Positions 1 through 5,802 are shown, numbered from the stretch's first letter. The stretch: 6,475 nucleotides of DNA from a bacterium (GCA_029573925.1 JAKQBV010000358.1:1-6475); one strand, 5' to 3'. Numbers and translations are program-made. Notes: a model not told the origin generated them from the sequence alone.

Positions 1-1155
1 ATGGTTTACGTTGCAAAAACCTACTGGCCGGGGAGTCAGGCTGCGGGTATACTCGCCGGGGCGGGAGGCGTGGCTTTAGCGTCGGTGGCGCAGTGCATTT
101 TGTCGCTGGCGATGTTCCGGCGAGCGGAATTGAGCCTGAAACAGGTTTTCAAGTGGAGGGCGGGCTGGAAGGAATCGAAACTTCTGCTTTCGTTCGGCTG
201 GGTCGCAGCGCTGGCGGTAATTGCGGCGTCAGGCGTGCAGTTTCTTCCCCCTGCGGTCGTCTCGTTTGCGGCGCACAGTTCGGCGCTCGGCGAAGCGGCT
301 CCTGAAAAAATCATTAACGCCGGTCGCTTCTGCGCCGCGTTCACTTACGCCATGGCCCCGATGTTGCTGATCGGCATGGTGATGGCGATAGTCCCCGCGA
401 TATCCGAAGCGGAATCGAAGAAGAACCCGGAACTGATGCAGAGGTATTTTGACCTTGCCGTTAAATACGCGCTCTCGATAATAATGCTGATGATGGCGAT
501 ATACGCCGTTAGCGCGGGGACGATAGTGGAGCTTTTCAGCGGGAAGGAATTTCCGCGCGGGAGCATGGGGCCGCTGACGTTGACGCTTTTCGCGGGGATG
601 AGCGCGGGCATGCTCGGGATGCTGACCGTCAACGTGCTTGTGGGGATAAAAAAGCCGGCGGCTCCCGCGGCGGTTTCATTGGCGATGACAGCGTCGGTTG
701 TGGCGGCTCTCGTCGCGGCGGAGGTTTATTCGGACTCCGTGTTGACTGCGGCCGGGGCTTTCAGCGCGACGGTTTTTATGGGGCTGGCGGCTCTGCTATA
801 CTGTTTAAAAAGGCTCGGCGGAATAAGATGGCCGTGGAAGACAGTGGCGAGGCCGGCGGCCGCCGCGATCGCCGCCGCCGTTGCGCTCCGCGCTCTGCCT
901 TTTGATTCGGTGTCAGTGGCGGCAGTTGCGGCGGCATGTGTCTGCGGCTCCGTTTTTTATCTGGTCGCGCTTGGACTGGCCGGAGGCATAGACTCGGACG
1001 ACTTCGACATGGCGCGGGACACTTTCAGGTCGAGCGGCGCGGGGATAGTCGTCCCGGCGATTGACGCGATGGAGAAGTTTTTCAGGCTAAGTCCTTTATT
1101 CGTCAGGACGCGCGTTACGATTGCCGAAAAAATTGAACTCGCGGACGGCGAATGA
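1..1155 (+). CDS. Polysaccharide/lipid flippase (MATE/Wzx-type), C-terminal part
   Basis: This is a multi-pass membrane protein of which 384 residues are visible. Hydrophobic segments lie at about 12-38, 60-90, 106-133, 152-176, 190-215, 222-241, 247-268, 282-298 and 303-328. The pattern fits the second half of an oligosaccharide or lipid-linked flippase of the MOP superfamily. Supporting marks are a short charged linker after a Pro (PAISEAESKKN, 132-142), the loop LFSGKEF (179-184 region), and a following helix ending in NVLVGIKKP, typical of the C-terminal bundle of Wzx/MurJ-like proteins. Such proteins usually run to about 450-530 residues, so the ATG at base 1 is probably an internal Met and the true start lies upstream. 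The likely role is moving a lipid-linked saccharide across the inner membrane; the substrate cannot be told. A lipoprotein gene follows after 25 bases. Subfamily assignment is uncertain because no signature motif separates Wzx from MurJ here. Confidence 0.75.
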   Translation: MVYVAKTYWPGSQAAGILAGAGGVALASVAQCILSLAMFRRAELSLKQVFKWRAGWKESKLLLSFGWVAALAVIAASGVQFLPPAVVSFAAHSSALGEAAPEKIINAGRFCAAFTYAMAPMLLIGMVMAIVPAISEAESKKNPELMQRYFDLAVKYALSIIMLMMAIYAVSAGTIVELFSGKEFPRGSMGPLTLTLFAGMSAGMLGMLTVNVLVGIKKPAAPAAVSLAMTASVVAALVAAEVYSDSVLTAAGAFSATVFMGLAALLYCLKRLGGIRWPWKTVARPAAAAIAAAVALRALPFDSVSVAAVAAACVCGSVFYLVALGLAGGIDSDDFDMARDTFRSSGAGIVVPAIDAMEKFFRLSPLFVRTRVTIAEKIELADGE

Positions 1156-1180
1156 TATCGCGGCCCTAGGGAGGTTTTTT

Positions 1181-1693
1181 ATGAAAAGAATAATGCTCGC
1201 TCTTCTCCTGTTGTCGTTCGTTGCGGGAGGATGCTCATGCTCGAAGGAGCCGTACAAGATTCCGGAAGACAAGCCCGTGGCGGAAACACGCAAACCGGAG
1301 CTTGCCGTGCGCCCCGCTTCGGAACTGCCTCAGGCCGAACCGTCGCGCACCGGCATTGTCCGGGGAACGATTCAACTCGGCGATTACTCCGAGCGGCGGG
1401 GTCATCTCTTCCTGTATGTCATCGAGCCGATGAAACTTCCCGAAGAAGTGGTAGTTGTCGCTTCGGCGTTCTTCGCCTCCTCTCAATTGACAGCCGACTA
1501 CTTTGAATTTGAAATGACCGTTCCGGCAGTCGGCAATCCTCAGATAAACGCGGTGTGGGACACGTCACCGCCATATTGCATGGTCACTGATCCCTATTGT
1601 CCAGCTAGCCACAAAGATGGGCTCGGCCAAGCGACAGTCGTAGGGCTTCGCCCCGGCGGGACCGTGGACGACATCTATATCGAAGTGAAATAG
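1181..1693 (+). CDS. Putative lipoprotein with C-terminal beta-sandwich-like domain
   Basis: The protein has 170 residues. The ATG at 1181 is chosen because AGGGAGG (1168-1174) lies 6 bases upstream and translation then starts with a classic lipoprotein signal: MKR, a Leu-rich stretch (5-14), and AGGC with the acylated Cys at 18. A longer in-frame start at 1121 would bury this signal behind 20 polar residues and overlap the flippase gene. Residues 21-56 are a Pro/Glu-rich linker. Residues 57-170 look like one all-beta domain, beginning GIVRGTIQLG, with hydrophobic strands at 75-82, 89-98 and 106-114, an INAVWDT strand (122-128), and a final GGTVDDIYIEVK. That last pattern resembles transthyretin-like or Ig-like envelope domains, but this is pattern resemblance only. 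Cys133 and Cys140 could form a disulphide. The 25-base gap suggests co-transcription with the flippase, and hence a role in the envelope. Specific function unknown. Confidence 0.8.
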   Translation: MKRIMLALLLLSFVAGGCSCSKEPYKIPEDKPVAETRKPELAVRPASELPQAEPSRTGIVRGTIQLGDYSERRGHLFLYVIEPMKLPEEVVVVASAFFASSQLTADYFEFEMTVPAVGNPQINAVWDTSPPYCMVTDPYCPASHKDGLGQATVVGLRPGGTVDDIYIEVK

Positions 1694-1765
1694 ACAAGAG
1701 GTTTTCGCGCCTATTTCTTCTTATGCATGTCTTTTTCCTCTGATGAAGTTTTATATGTGTTTTAC

Positions 1766-1793
1766 TTGACAAATGTAATGTAAACATTACAAT
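1766..1793 (+). promoter_or_regulatory. Sigma-70-type promoter for the DUF2178/XRE/HEAT operon
   Basis: A perfect -35 TTGACA (1766-1771) is followed after 16 bases by TACAAT (1788-1793), five of six matches to the -10 consensus. The surrounding stretch 1740-1812 is clearly more AT-rich than the coding DNA. Transcription would begin near 1800. A second -10 candidate overlaps just downstream. An inverted repeat fills most of the spacer and covers the -10, which suggests repression by occlusion. Confidence 0.65.
1774..1791. promoter_or_regulatory. Operator 1: perfect 8-2-8 inverted repeat
   Basis: TGTAATGTAAACATTACA is two exact 8-base inverted arms separated by AA. It lies between the -35 and the -10 and overlaps the latter by four bases, the usual position for a repressor site. 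The half-site ACATTACA recurs exactly 21 bases downstream. The natural candidate binder is the small helix-turn-helix protein encoded at 2199-2420 in the same operon; that link is inference. Confidence 0.65.
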
Positions 1794-1794
1794 A

Positions 1795-1803
1795 TGTTAT
1801 AAT
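1795..1803 (+). promoter_or_regulatory. Alternative extended -10 element
   Basis: TGT followed by a perfect TATAAT (1798-1803) forms a TGn-extended -10, which can work without a good -35. The hexamer 17 bases upstream (GTAATG) is poor. If used, transcription starts near 1810, past the ATG at 1802, so the first gene would have to start at a downstream codon. This supports the TTG start at 1835. Confidence 0.45.
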
Positions 1804-1812
1804 GACATTACA
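1795..1812. promoter_or_regulatory. Operator 2: degenerate copy of the inverted repeat
   Basis: TGTTATAA-TG-ACATTACA has the same 8-2-8 layout as operator 1. Its right arm is identical to that of operator 1 and its left arm matches at 5 of 8 positions. The centres are 1782.5 and 1803.5, so the two sites are 21 bases apart, two helical turns, and would sit on the same DNA face. The copy overlaps the extended -10 and the probable transcription start. Confidence 0.5.
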
Positions 1813-1834
1813 TTCGGCGGGGGTGGTGGTTAAT

Positions 1835-2215
1835 TTGAGGCGCGCAAAAATTCTTGTGACTTCGTTCGTGTGCGCGACAGTGGCGGTGGGTGCGACATCT
1901 GGGAATATGTATCTAGCGCTCGCGGGGATAGTGATAGGGGCGCTGTTCATGGCGCTGGTGAGGCGCAGAAGCGGAGAGGTTCATACCGATGAGCGGGTGG
2001 ATGCTCTAGGAGGCCGGGCGGCGCGCGCGACGTTCGTCATCATGTCGGTTTTCTTAGGGTTACTGTCTCTGTTTTTTATTTTCATCGGAAGAAACACTGG
2101 GGACGGCGGGATCGAAGCGCTTGGAACGGTTTTCTGTTATATCGTGTGTCTGAACTGCGCGGTATATTCGATAACATTCAAATATTTCGACAGGGAACAT
2201 GGCGGAGAATATTAA
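1835..2215 (+). CDS. DUF2178-type four-helix membrane protein
   Basis: The protein has 126 residues from the TTG at 1835, or 137 from an ATG at 1802. I prefer the TTG. It follows a G-rich GGGGGTGG leader, gives a normal N-terminus (MRRAKILV), and the ATG lies inside the -10/operator region with no ribosome binding site; GTG codons at 1823 and 1826 are also possible. Transmembrane helices are predicted at about 5-22, 25-42, 66-85 and 93-113. The short loop between helices 2 and 3 carries VHTDERVDALGGRAARAT, which matches the charged DER-and-Ala pattern I know from DUF2178 proteins in archaea and anaerobic bacteria. Those are often encoded beside a small XRE regulator, as here: the next gene overlaps by 17 bases. 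The function of the family is unknown. A membrane partner or sensor for the regulator is plausible but unproven. Confidence 0.75.
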   Translation: MRRAKILVTSFVCATVAVGATSGNMYLALAGIVIGALFMALVRRRSGEVHTDERVDALGGRAARATFVIMSVFLGLLSLFFIFIGRNTGDGGIEALGTVFCYIVCLNCAVYSITFKYFDREHGGEY

Positions 2216-2420
2216 GAACAGCATAAAAGTATGGCGGGCGGCGCGGGACATGACGCAGGAGGAGCTTGCGCGTAGGGTAGGCGTCACGCGTCAGACGATA
2301 ATCGCCATTGAGAAGAACAGGTACGCGCCGTCGCTTGAGCTGGCGTTCAGGATAGCCCGCGTGTTCGGCGAATCGGTGGAGAACGTTTTCAGGTATGAGG
2401 AGGGAGGGGAGGCGCGATGA
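2199..2420 (+). CDS. Small XRE-family helix-turn-helix transcriptional regulator
   Basis: The protein has 73 residues and is almost entirely one HTH_3 (Cro/C1-type) domain. Residues TQEELARRVG (19-28) form the first HTH helix and TRQTIIAIEK (30-39) the recognition helix, followed by NRYAPSLELAFRIARVFG, a very typical stretch of this subgroup, and the ending VENVFRYEEG. There is no effector or dimerisation domain. It overlaps the end of the DUF2178 gene by 17 bases, and an AGGGA at 2192-2196 is too close to the ATG to be ideal, so translation is probably coupled to the upstream gene. The inverted repeats at 1774-1812 in front of the operon are the likely binding sites, making it an autorepressor (inference). 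Small regulators of this type paired with DUF2178 membrane proteins are a recurring combination. Confidence 0.9.
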   Translation: MAENIKNSIKVWRAARDMTQEELARRVGVTRQTIIAIEKNRYAPSLELAFRIARVFGESVENVFRYEEGGEAR

Positions 2421-2818
2421 CACGGCAGAAGGCGCGGCTGAAGAATCTTGGTTTCTGTGTCGCGGGAATCGGGTTTCTCATGTTGCTGTTCATGTTTTTC
2501 GTGACGGCAAGCTGGATAGGATGCGAGGTTAAGGACGTCTGCAAAGAAGCGATGTTTAAATACGAGGGCGACAGAGTAGAGGCGCTGATAAAGTTGCTTG
2601 AAGATGATGCCGCCGATTTTAGAGCGCGCAATTCGGCGGTGTGGGCGCTGGGCCAGTTGGGGGACGCGCGCGCGTTGCCCGCCGTGAAAAAACACTTCAA
2701 GGGTTATGAAAAAGGGACCCGTTGCGACCGGGGCGCGAAGCTTTGCCAATACGAGTTATACAAAGCCGTTAAACTTCTCGAAGGCGGACCGAACATATCA
2801 GCGTTTGTTTGGAGATAG
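2417..2818 (+). CDS. Membrane-anchored HEAT-repeat protein
   Basis: The protein has 133 residues. It starts with an ATGA overlap on the stop codon of the regulator gene, behind GGAGGGGAGG (2400-2411 region), so the three genes form one translationally coupled operon. A basic N-terminus (TRQKARLKN) is followed by a single hydrophobic helix at about 11-34, then a soluble domain. Residues 52-95 form one clear HEAT-type helical repeat, with VEALIKLLED, then RARNSAVWALGQLGDARALPAVKKH, which is the usual HEAT signature. Cys residues at 36, 42, 103 and 110 may form disulphides or bind metal. The end (LCQYELYKAVKLLEGG, then NISAFVWR) resembles a small recurring family of membrane HEAT proteins I recall from anaerobes; I cannot name it with certainty. 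The orientation of the soluble part is not settled, although the basic N-terminus favours it being outside the cytoplasm. A role as scaffold or sensor is inference. Confidence 0.75.
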   Translation: MTRQKARLKNLGFCVAGIGFLMLLFMFFVTASWIGCEVKDVCKEAMFKYEGDRVEALIKLLEDDAADFRARNSAVWALGQLGDARALPAVKKHFKGYEKGTRCDRGAKLCQYELYKAVKLLEGGPNISAFVWR

Positions 2819-2884
2819 GCTCCGCCGCCACAATGTCAGGCGAGGGACGGCGTCGCCGCGATTGTTTATTTTCTAAGTTCGAGA

Positions 2885-4084
2885 TTAAAGAGCGAACCAA
2901 GGATGAACGACCGCGCCAGAGCGTTTGAAAGACTGATCGCCGCCATAAATGAGAGCAGAAGCGCCAGTCTCATTTGCGGATATTTGCCGCCAATAGGCGA
3001 GATTGTCGAAAAAGTCGGAAGCTATTGTCTGGGCGGATTTGGCTTCGACGGGTATGAGTTCATGTCCGAGGTCGATTATGATGTCTACTTCGTGTCCGCG
3101 CGAGTCACGCCAGAAATAGAGGCTGGGTTGTTCGCCTCGGTGCAAGAAGTTCTTGAACAATTCTGAGACAACGAAGGTTTCAAAGACGGCTCCGCGTTCG
3201 GAGCGGTGAAGAAGCTCGTCATGCGAACGGATTTGCAACAGATAGCACAATAGGCCGGTGTCGAAAAAGTAAAGTTTGGGGCTTTTTATAAGGCGTTTCC
3301 CGAAATTGTTGTGGTGGGGTCTCAGGAGAGTCAAGATGAATCCGGCTTCGAGAACTGAGAGCCAACGCGAGGCGGTGCTGTGAGATATCCCGCAGTCGGA
3401 AGCCAACCCGGAGAGGTTGAGAAGTTGGCCGCTGCGCCCGGCGCACAACCTGATGAATCTGCCGAATGATTCGATATCGCCGACATTGAGAATTCCGCGC
3501 ACGTCTCTTTCGATGTAAGTCAGGTAGTAACTCGCGAGCCAGTCGCGAGGGGGAATGCGCTTGTCGTGTATTCGCGGATAAAACCCGGCGAACAGGGTTT
3601 CCAATAAGCTTTTTTCAGGCGGGCTCGGAGTTTTTGAGGAGCTTCTACCGAGAGTTTCCAAAGCGGCGTGCTTTCGGCTTTGAAGCTCGGACATTGAAAA
3701 GGGAAGAAGACGAAGAACGGCGCATCTTCCGGCAAGCGACTGAGAAATGCTTTGCAGCAACAAAAAGTTTTGGGAGCCGGTCAGGATGAAACGTCCCATC
3801 CGGTCGTTGTTTCCGTCCACGATGGTTTGTATATATGAGAATAGTTCCGGCGCTCGTTGCGCTTCATCCAGTATGACCGCCCCCTTGAATTGCTCTAAAA
3901 AACCGCGCGGGTCTTCAAGGGCGAACCGGCGGTGGTCCGGAGACTCAAGCGACACATATTGGTGATTCTTGAACACAGATTGAACCAGCGTGGTTTTGCC
4001 TGACTGCCGCGGACCGGTAACGGTGACTACAGGGAATTGTTTCGCCGATTCTTTTAGTTTTGGGGCAAGAGTTCGGTTAATCAT
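2885..4084 (-). CDS. AAA+ ATPase with DUF4143 C-terminal domain
   Basis: The protein has 399 residues from the ATG at 4084. GAGG sits 6 bases before this codon, whereas the upstream in-frame ATG at 4117 has no ribosome binding site and lies at the predicted transcription start. The N-terminal AAA_14-type domain has Walker A GPRQSGKT (24-31), Walker B AVILDEAQ (69-76, with Asp73 and Glu74) and a sensor motif TGSQ (102-105). The C-terminal DUF4143 domain shows YLTYIERDVRGIL, a winged-helix-like segment (LSGLASDCGISHSTASRWLSVLE), KLYFFDTGLLCYLL, GAVFETFVVSEL, and the nuclease-fold-like ending WRDSRGHEVDIII and PVEAKSA, which recalls PD-(D/E)xK proteins. Length and motif order are normal for the family, and the gene looks intact. 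These ATPases are widespread and often scattered by horizontal transfer in anaerobes and archaea. Their biological role is unclear, and neither neighbouring operon suggests one. Confidence 0.92.
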   Translation of the reverse strand: MINRTLAPKLKESAKQFPVVTVTGPRQSGKTTLVQSVFKNHQYVSLESPDHRRFALEDPRGFLEQFKGAVILDEAQRAPELFSYIQTIVDGNNDRMGRFILTGSQNFLLLQSISQSLAGRCAVLRLLPFSMSELQSRKHAALETLGRSSSKTPSPPEKSLLETLFAGFYPRIHDKRIPPRDWLASYYLTYIERDVRGILNVGDIESFGRFIRLCAGRSGQLLNLSGLASDCGISHSTASRWLSVLEAGFILTLLRPHHNNFGKRLIKSPKLYFFDTGLLCYLLQIRSHDELLHRSERGAVFETFVVSELFKNFLHRGEQPSLYFWRDSRGHEVDIIIDLGHELIPVEAKSAQTIASDFFDNLAYWRQISANETGASALIYGGDQSFKRSGAVVHPWFAL

Positions 4085-4090
4085 AATGCG

Positions 4091-4094
4091 CCTC
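4091..4094 (-). promoter_or_regulatory. Ribosome binding site fixing the ATPase start
   Basis: On the minus strand GAGG precedes the ATG at 4084 by 6 bases. The alternative in-frame ATG at 4117 has only AT-rich sequence in front of it, so this site decides the start. Confidence 0.6.
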
Positions 4095-4124
4095 GCGCTG
4101 GCAATATGAACATTCAATATTCAA

Positions 4125-4151
4125 ATTACACAAAAGCGGCGGTTCTGTCAA
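4125..4151 (-). promoter_or_regulatory. Promoter for the ATPase gene
   Basis: On the minus strand a perfect TTGACA (4151-4146) is followed after 15 bases by TGTAAT (4130-4125), five of six matches to the -10. A weaker TAATTT gives a 17-base spacer. The predicted start near 4118 leaves a leader of about 34 bases before the ATG at 4084. The ATPase is therefore probably transcribed apart from the operon upstream of it on the same strand. Confidence 0.5.
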
Positions 4152-4212
4152 GAGCGCTCAATGTTGCTTTAACGTAGCGGGCGGCGTTCAAGAAATAGGA
4201 TATCGAGATGCC

Positions 4213-4237
4213 AAAAACTAGCCGCAAGCGCAGATAG
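4213..4237 (-). terminator. Possible intrinsic terminator after the ExbD-like gene
   Basis: Read on the minus strand, an imperfect hairpin (4237-4218; six paired positions in eight, small loop) is followed directly by TTTTT (4217-4213). It lies about 17 bases past the stop codon at 4254 and before the ATPase promoter, which is the right place for the end of the operon. The stem is weak, so this is tentative. Confidence 0.3.
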
Positions 4238-4253
4238 ACCTGATTGTTAGAGA

Positions 4254-4790
4254 TTACTTATTTTTGCGAAGGTCGATGTAGTGGTGGTTGCCGGAGCCGG
4301 GTTCGTCGGGTTGGGAGGGCGGCGCGGATGTGGCTGCCGTTCCGTCAGGTTGTTTCCCTTCGGCGGCGGCGCTTTGTTGTTTTTCGGACATTTTCTTAAG
4401 TTCTTCTTCTTTCAGACGCAATTGTTCTTTCAGTTTTTCTAGTTCTTCGGGGTCCGCGCCGGAGGGTTTAGATAACTCGCGCAGAGGCCTTACCGCCGCC
4501 GGAGCGGCGGGGGCGGCAGTTTCTGCGCCGCGCATGGGGCGTATCTGTTCGTTCTGGTCGAGGTCGCCGGGCGCTTTGCTTTCCCACTGGACTCCGAGCG
4601 GTTTGGTGTCGAACTGGCCTTCCCTGTTTGTTATGGTTGTCGCTCGCTGGGTCTGGATGTCTGTGCGTCCGAGAGGCTCGAAGTATGCTATGGAGAGCAT
4701 CCCGGCGAAAATAATAATCAGCATGAAACAGAAGTCGATGTACGGCATCAGGAACGATACCCGCTTATTAGGCCCGTTTTCTTCTTGCAT
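4254..4790 (-). CDS. ExbD/TolR-like single-pass protein with periplasmic coiled coil
   Basis: The protein has 178 residues. After a short polar N-terminus there is one transmembrane helix (about 14-37) beginning MPYIDFCFMLIIIF. This matches the start of ExbD/TolR proteins (PLID followed by Phe/Leu-rich residues), and Asp19 sits at the place of the proton-carrying Asp. The remainder should be periplasmic. It has a segment with no recognisable fold (38-87), an Ala/Pro-rich stretch (88-112), a strongly charged coiled coil (113-139: PEELEKLKEQL and KEEELKKM), a second low-complexity region, and the end HHYIDLRKNK. The compact ExbD periplasmic fold is not evident. The start overlaps the end of the ExbB-like gene by 23 bases with only a weak ribosome binding site, which suggests translational coupling and a joint complex. 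Assignment rests on the N-terminal motif plus the neighbour. Alternatively it is an unrelated single-pass coiled-coil protein. Confidence 0.65.
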   Translation of the reverse strand: MQEENGPNKRVSFLMPYIDFCFMLIIIFAGMLSIAYFEPLGRTDIQTQRATTITNREGQFDTKPLGVQWESKAPGDLDQNEQIRPMRGAETAAPAAPAAVRPLRELSKPSGADPEELEKLKEQLRLKEEELKKMSEKQQSAAAEGKQPDGTAATSAPPSQPDEPGSGNHHYIDLRKNK

Positions 4791-5787
4791 TGTACCCGAA
4801 CAGCATGTTAAGAATTATCGACAGAGCGAGGCCGGTGATGGTCGGCTCGATCTTGACGTAAATGCCGAAGCCGATTGCCTCGATGTCTCTTTGAGCGATT
4901 GCCGGACCGATTAGAAGTCCCAGCCCGAAGAGCGTGCAAATCAGCCCGGCGCCTTGAGCGGTGGACGCCATCGTCACAAGTTTGTCCTGATAATTCTCGT
5001 TCGACACAAGCCCGATGGCGCTCATTACAAGTATGACTATTGCAGCCCAGTAAGTGCTCATCAATATTCCGCCGTATAAGACGAAGGCCATTCCGGCGGT
5101 GAGGCACAGGCCGATGATAACCAAATCTTTTGACGATTCCTTTTTGATTAGAGAGCGGGAAACGAACAGCCATGCCCATAGGGCCAGAAGCGCCGCCCAC
5201 GCTATCAGAACAGGGAGGCGGAGTTTCTTCGTTGTTTCGTCCTTGCGGGCTTTTTCTCTGATGGCGTCCATAGAGCCGGAATGAGATTTTTCTCCGGGGA
5301 CAACGCTTTCCTCCGGGGGAACCTGATAGCCGTAGATTTCGGGGTCGGTCACAAGGATGGAGGCGTCCTGCTGTTCCTTGACTTTGAACCAGCCTTGTTC
5401 TGCGACAGGGCGAAGGGGAATCATGGCGCGTGACTCGAAGATGAAGGGGGCGGCGGGAAGGATTTTTTCCGTGTCGCCCATGTCCACTGTCGTGTCCCCG
5501 ATTTTCATGGTCATTTGTCTGTTGCCGGGGAAGCGCAGATCGATAATTTTGTCTTCCTTGTGCCAAGTGACGTCCGCGCGGAGGGCTTCGGCGGCGAACC
5601 TGATGGGGATGAAAATCATGCCGCCCTTTTCGACGGGGGGAACGTCAGGCTGGACGGTGGCTCCGTCTATGACTATTGCATAGCCGTCGCGGATTGTTAT
5701 TTCGGCGTCCAGAACATTGACCGCTAGCGCGGCGGACGCTGCGAAAAAGATTGCGGCGGCTATGGCCGCTGTCGCGATTTTCCTCAA
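4768..5787 (-). CDS. Secreted stalk (Cu-amine-oxidase-N-like) domain fused to ExbB/TolQ/MotA-like channel
   Basis: The protein has 339 residues from a TTG at 5787. Residues 1-22 then form a clean signal peptide (basic RK, Ala-rich core, ALA cleavage site). Residues 28-148 resemble Cu_amine_oxidN1/stalk domains, with two copies of the typical unit: GGMIFIPIRFAAEALRADVTW and, later, ESRAMIPLRPVAEQGWFKV. A charged linker (150-190) follows, then five hydrophobic helices at about 191-210, 221-243, 246-262, 273-297 and 304-330. Positive residues at 211-220 and in the RRKRA tail put the N-terminal domain outside and the C-terminus inside. The last two helices match the ExbB/TolQ/MotA core: MASTAQGAGLICTLFGLG, then GIYVKIEPTITGLALS. 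Thr285 and Thr316 align by eye with the channel threonines of ExbB (T148, T181 in E. coli numbering). The large cytoplasmic loop of ExbB/MotA is reduced to about ten residues. An ExbD-like gene overlaps its end, supporting a motor role. Confidence 0.72.
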   Translation of the reverse strand: MRKIATAAIAAAIFFAASAALAVNVLDAEITIRDGYAIVIDGATVQPDVPPVEKGGMIFIPIRFAAEALRADVTWHKEDKIIDLRFPGNRQMTMKIGDTTVDMGDTEKILPAAPFIFESRAMIPLRPVAEQGWFKVKEQQDASILVTDPEIYGYQVPPEESVVPGEKSHSGSMDAIREKARKDETTKKLRLPVLIAWAALLALWAWLFVSRSLIKKESSKDLVIIGLCLTAGMAFVLYGGILMSTYWAAIVILVMSAIGLVSNENYQDKLVTMASTAQGAGLICTLFGLGLLIGPAIAQRDIEAIGFGIYVKIEPTITGLALSIILNMLFGYNARRKRA

Positions 5788-5796
5788 AACAGTGTT

Positions 5797-5802
5797 TCCT
5801 CC
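5797..5802 (-). promoter_or_regulatory. Ribosome binding site supporting the TTG start
   Basis: On the minus strand GGAGGA lies 9 bases before the TTG at 5787. A start there gives an immediate signal peptide and a 34-base gap to the previous gene. The only upstream in-frame ATG (5859) would overlap that gene and put 24 polar residues in front of the signal. Confidence 0.65.

Noticed and set aside
1694..1740. Possible terminator after the lipoprotein gene
   Set aside because: Only a three-pair AGG/CCT stem is present, followed by a mixed T/C stretch; this is not a credible intrinsic terminator.
2839..2875. Possible terminator hairpin between the convergent HEAT and ATPase genes
   Set aside because: The best stem is GGCGA/TCGCC with a 9-base loop, and the T-rich stretch begins three or more bases after it with interruptions. 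The position is right but the signal is too weak to call.
2903..3166. An 87-codon plus-strand frame opposite the ATPase
   Set aside because: The opposite strand carries the well-supported DUF4143 domain. This frame shows no ribosome binding site or family pattern.
4288..4914. A 208-codon open frame on the plus strand opposite the ExbD-like and ExbB-like genes
   Set aside because: Its product is Ser/Cys/Arg-rich with no family pattern, while the minus-strand frames here give a transmembrane motif, coiled coil and channel helices. It is an antisense shadow.
4808..5566. A 252-codon minus-strand frame inside the ExbB-like gene
   Set aside because: It is shifted relative to the real gene and rich in Arg, His and Gln with no hydrophobic core.
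4768..5787. Reading the ExbB/ExbD-like pair as a Zorya (ZorA/ZorB) defence motor
   Set aside because: The ExbB-like protein lacks the long cytoplasmic tail of ZorA, the partner has no OmpA-like peptidoglycan domain, and no helicase or nuclease gene is adjacent.
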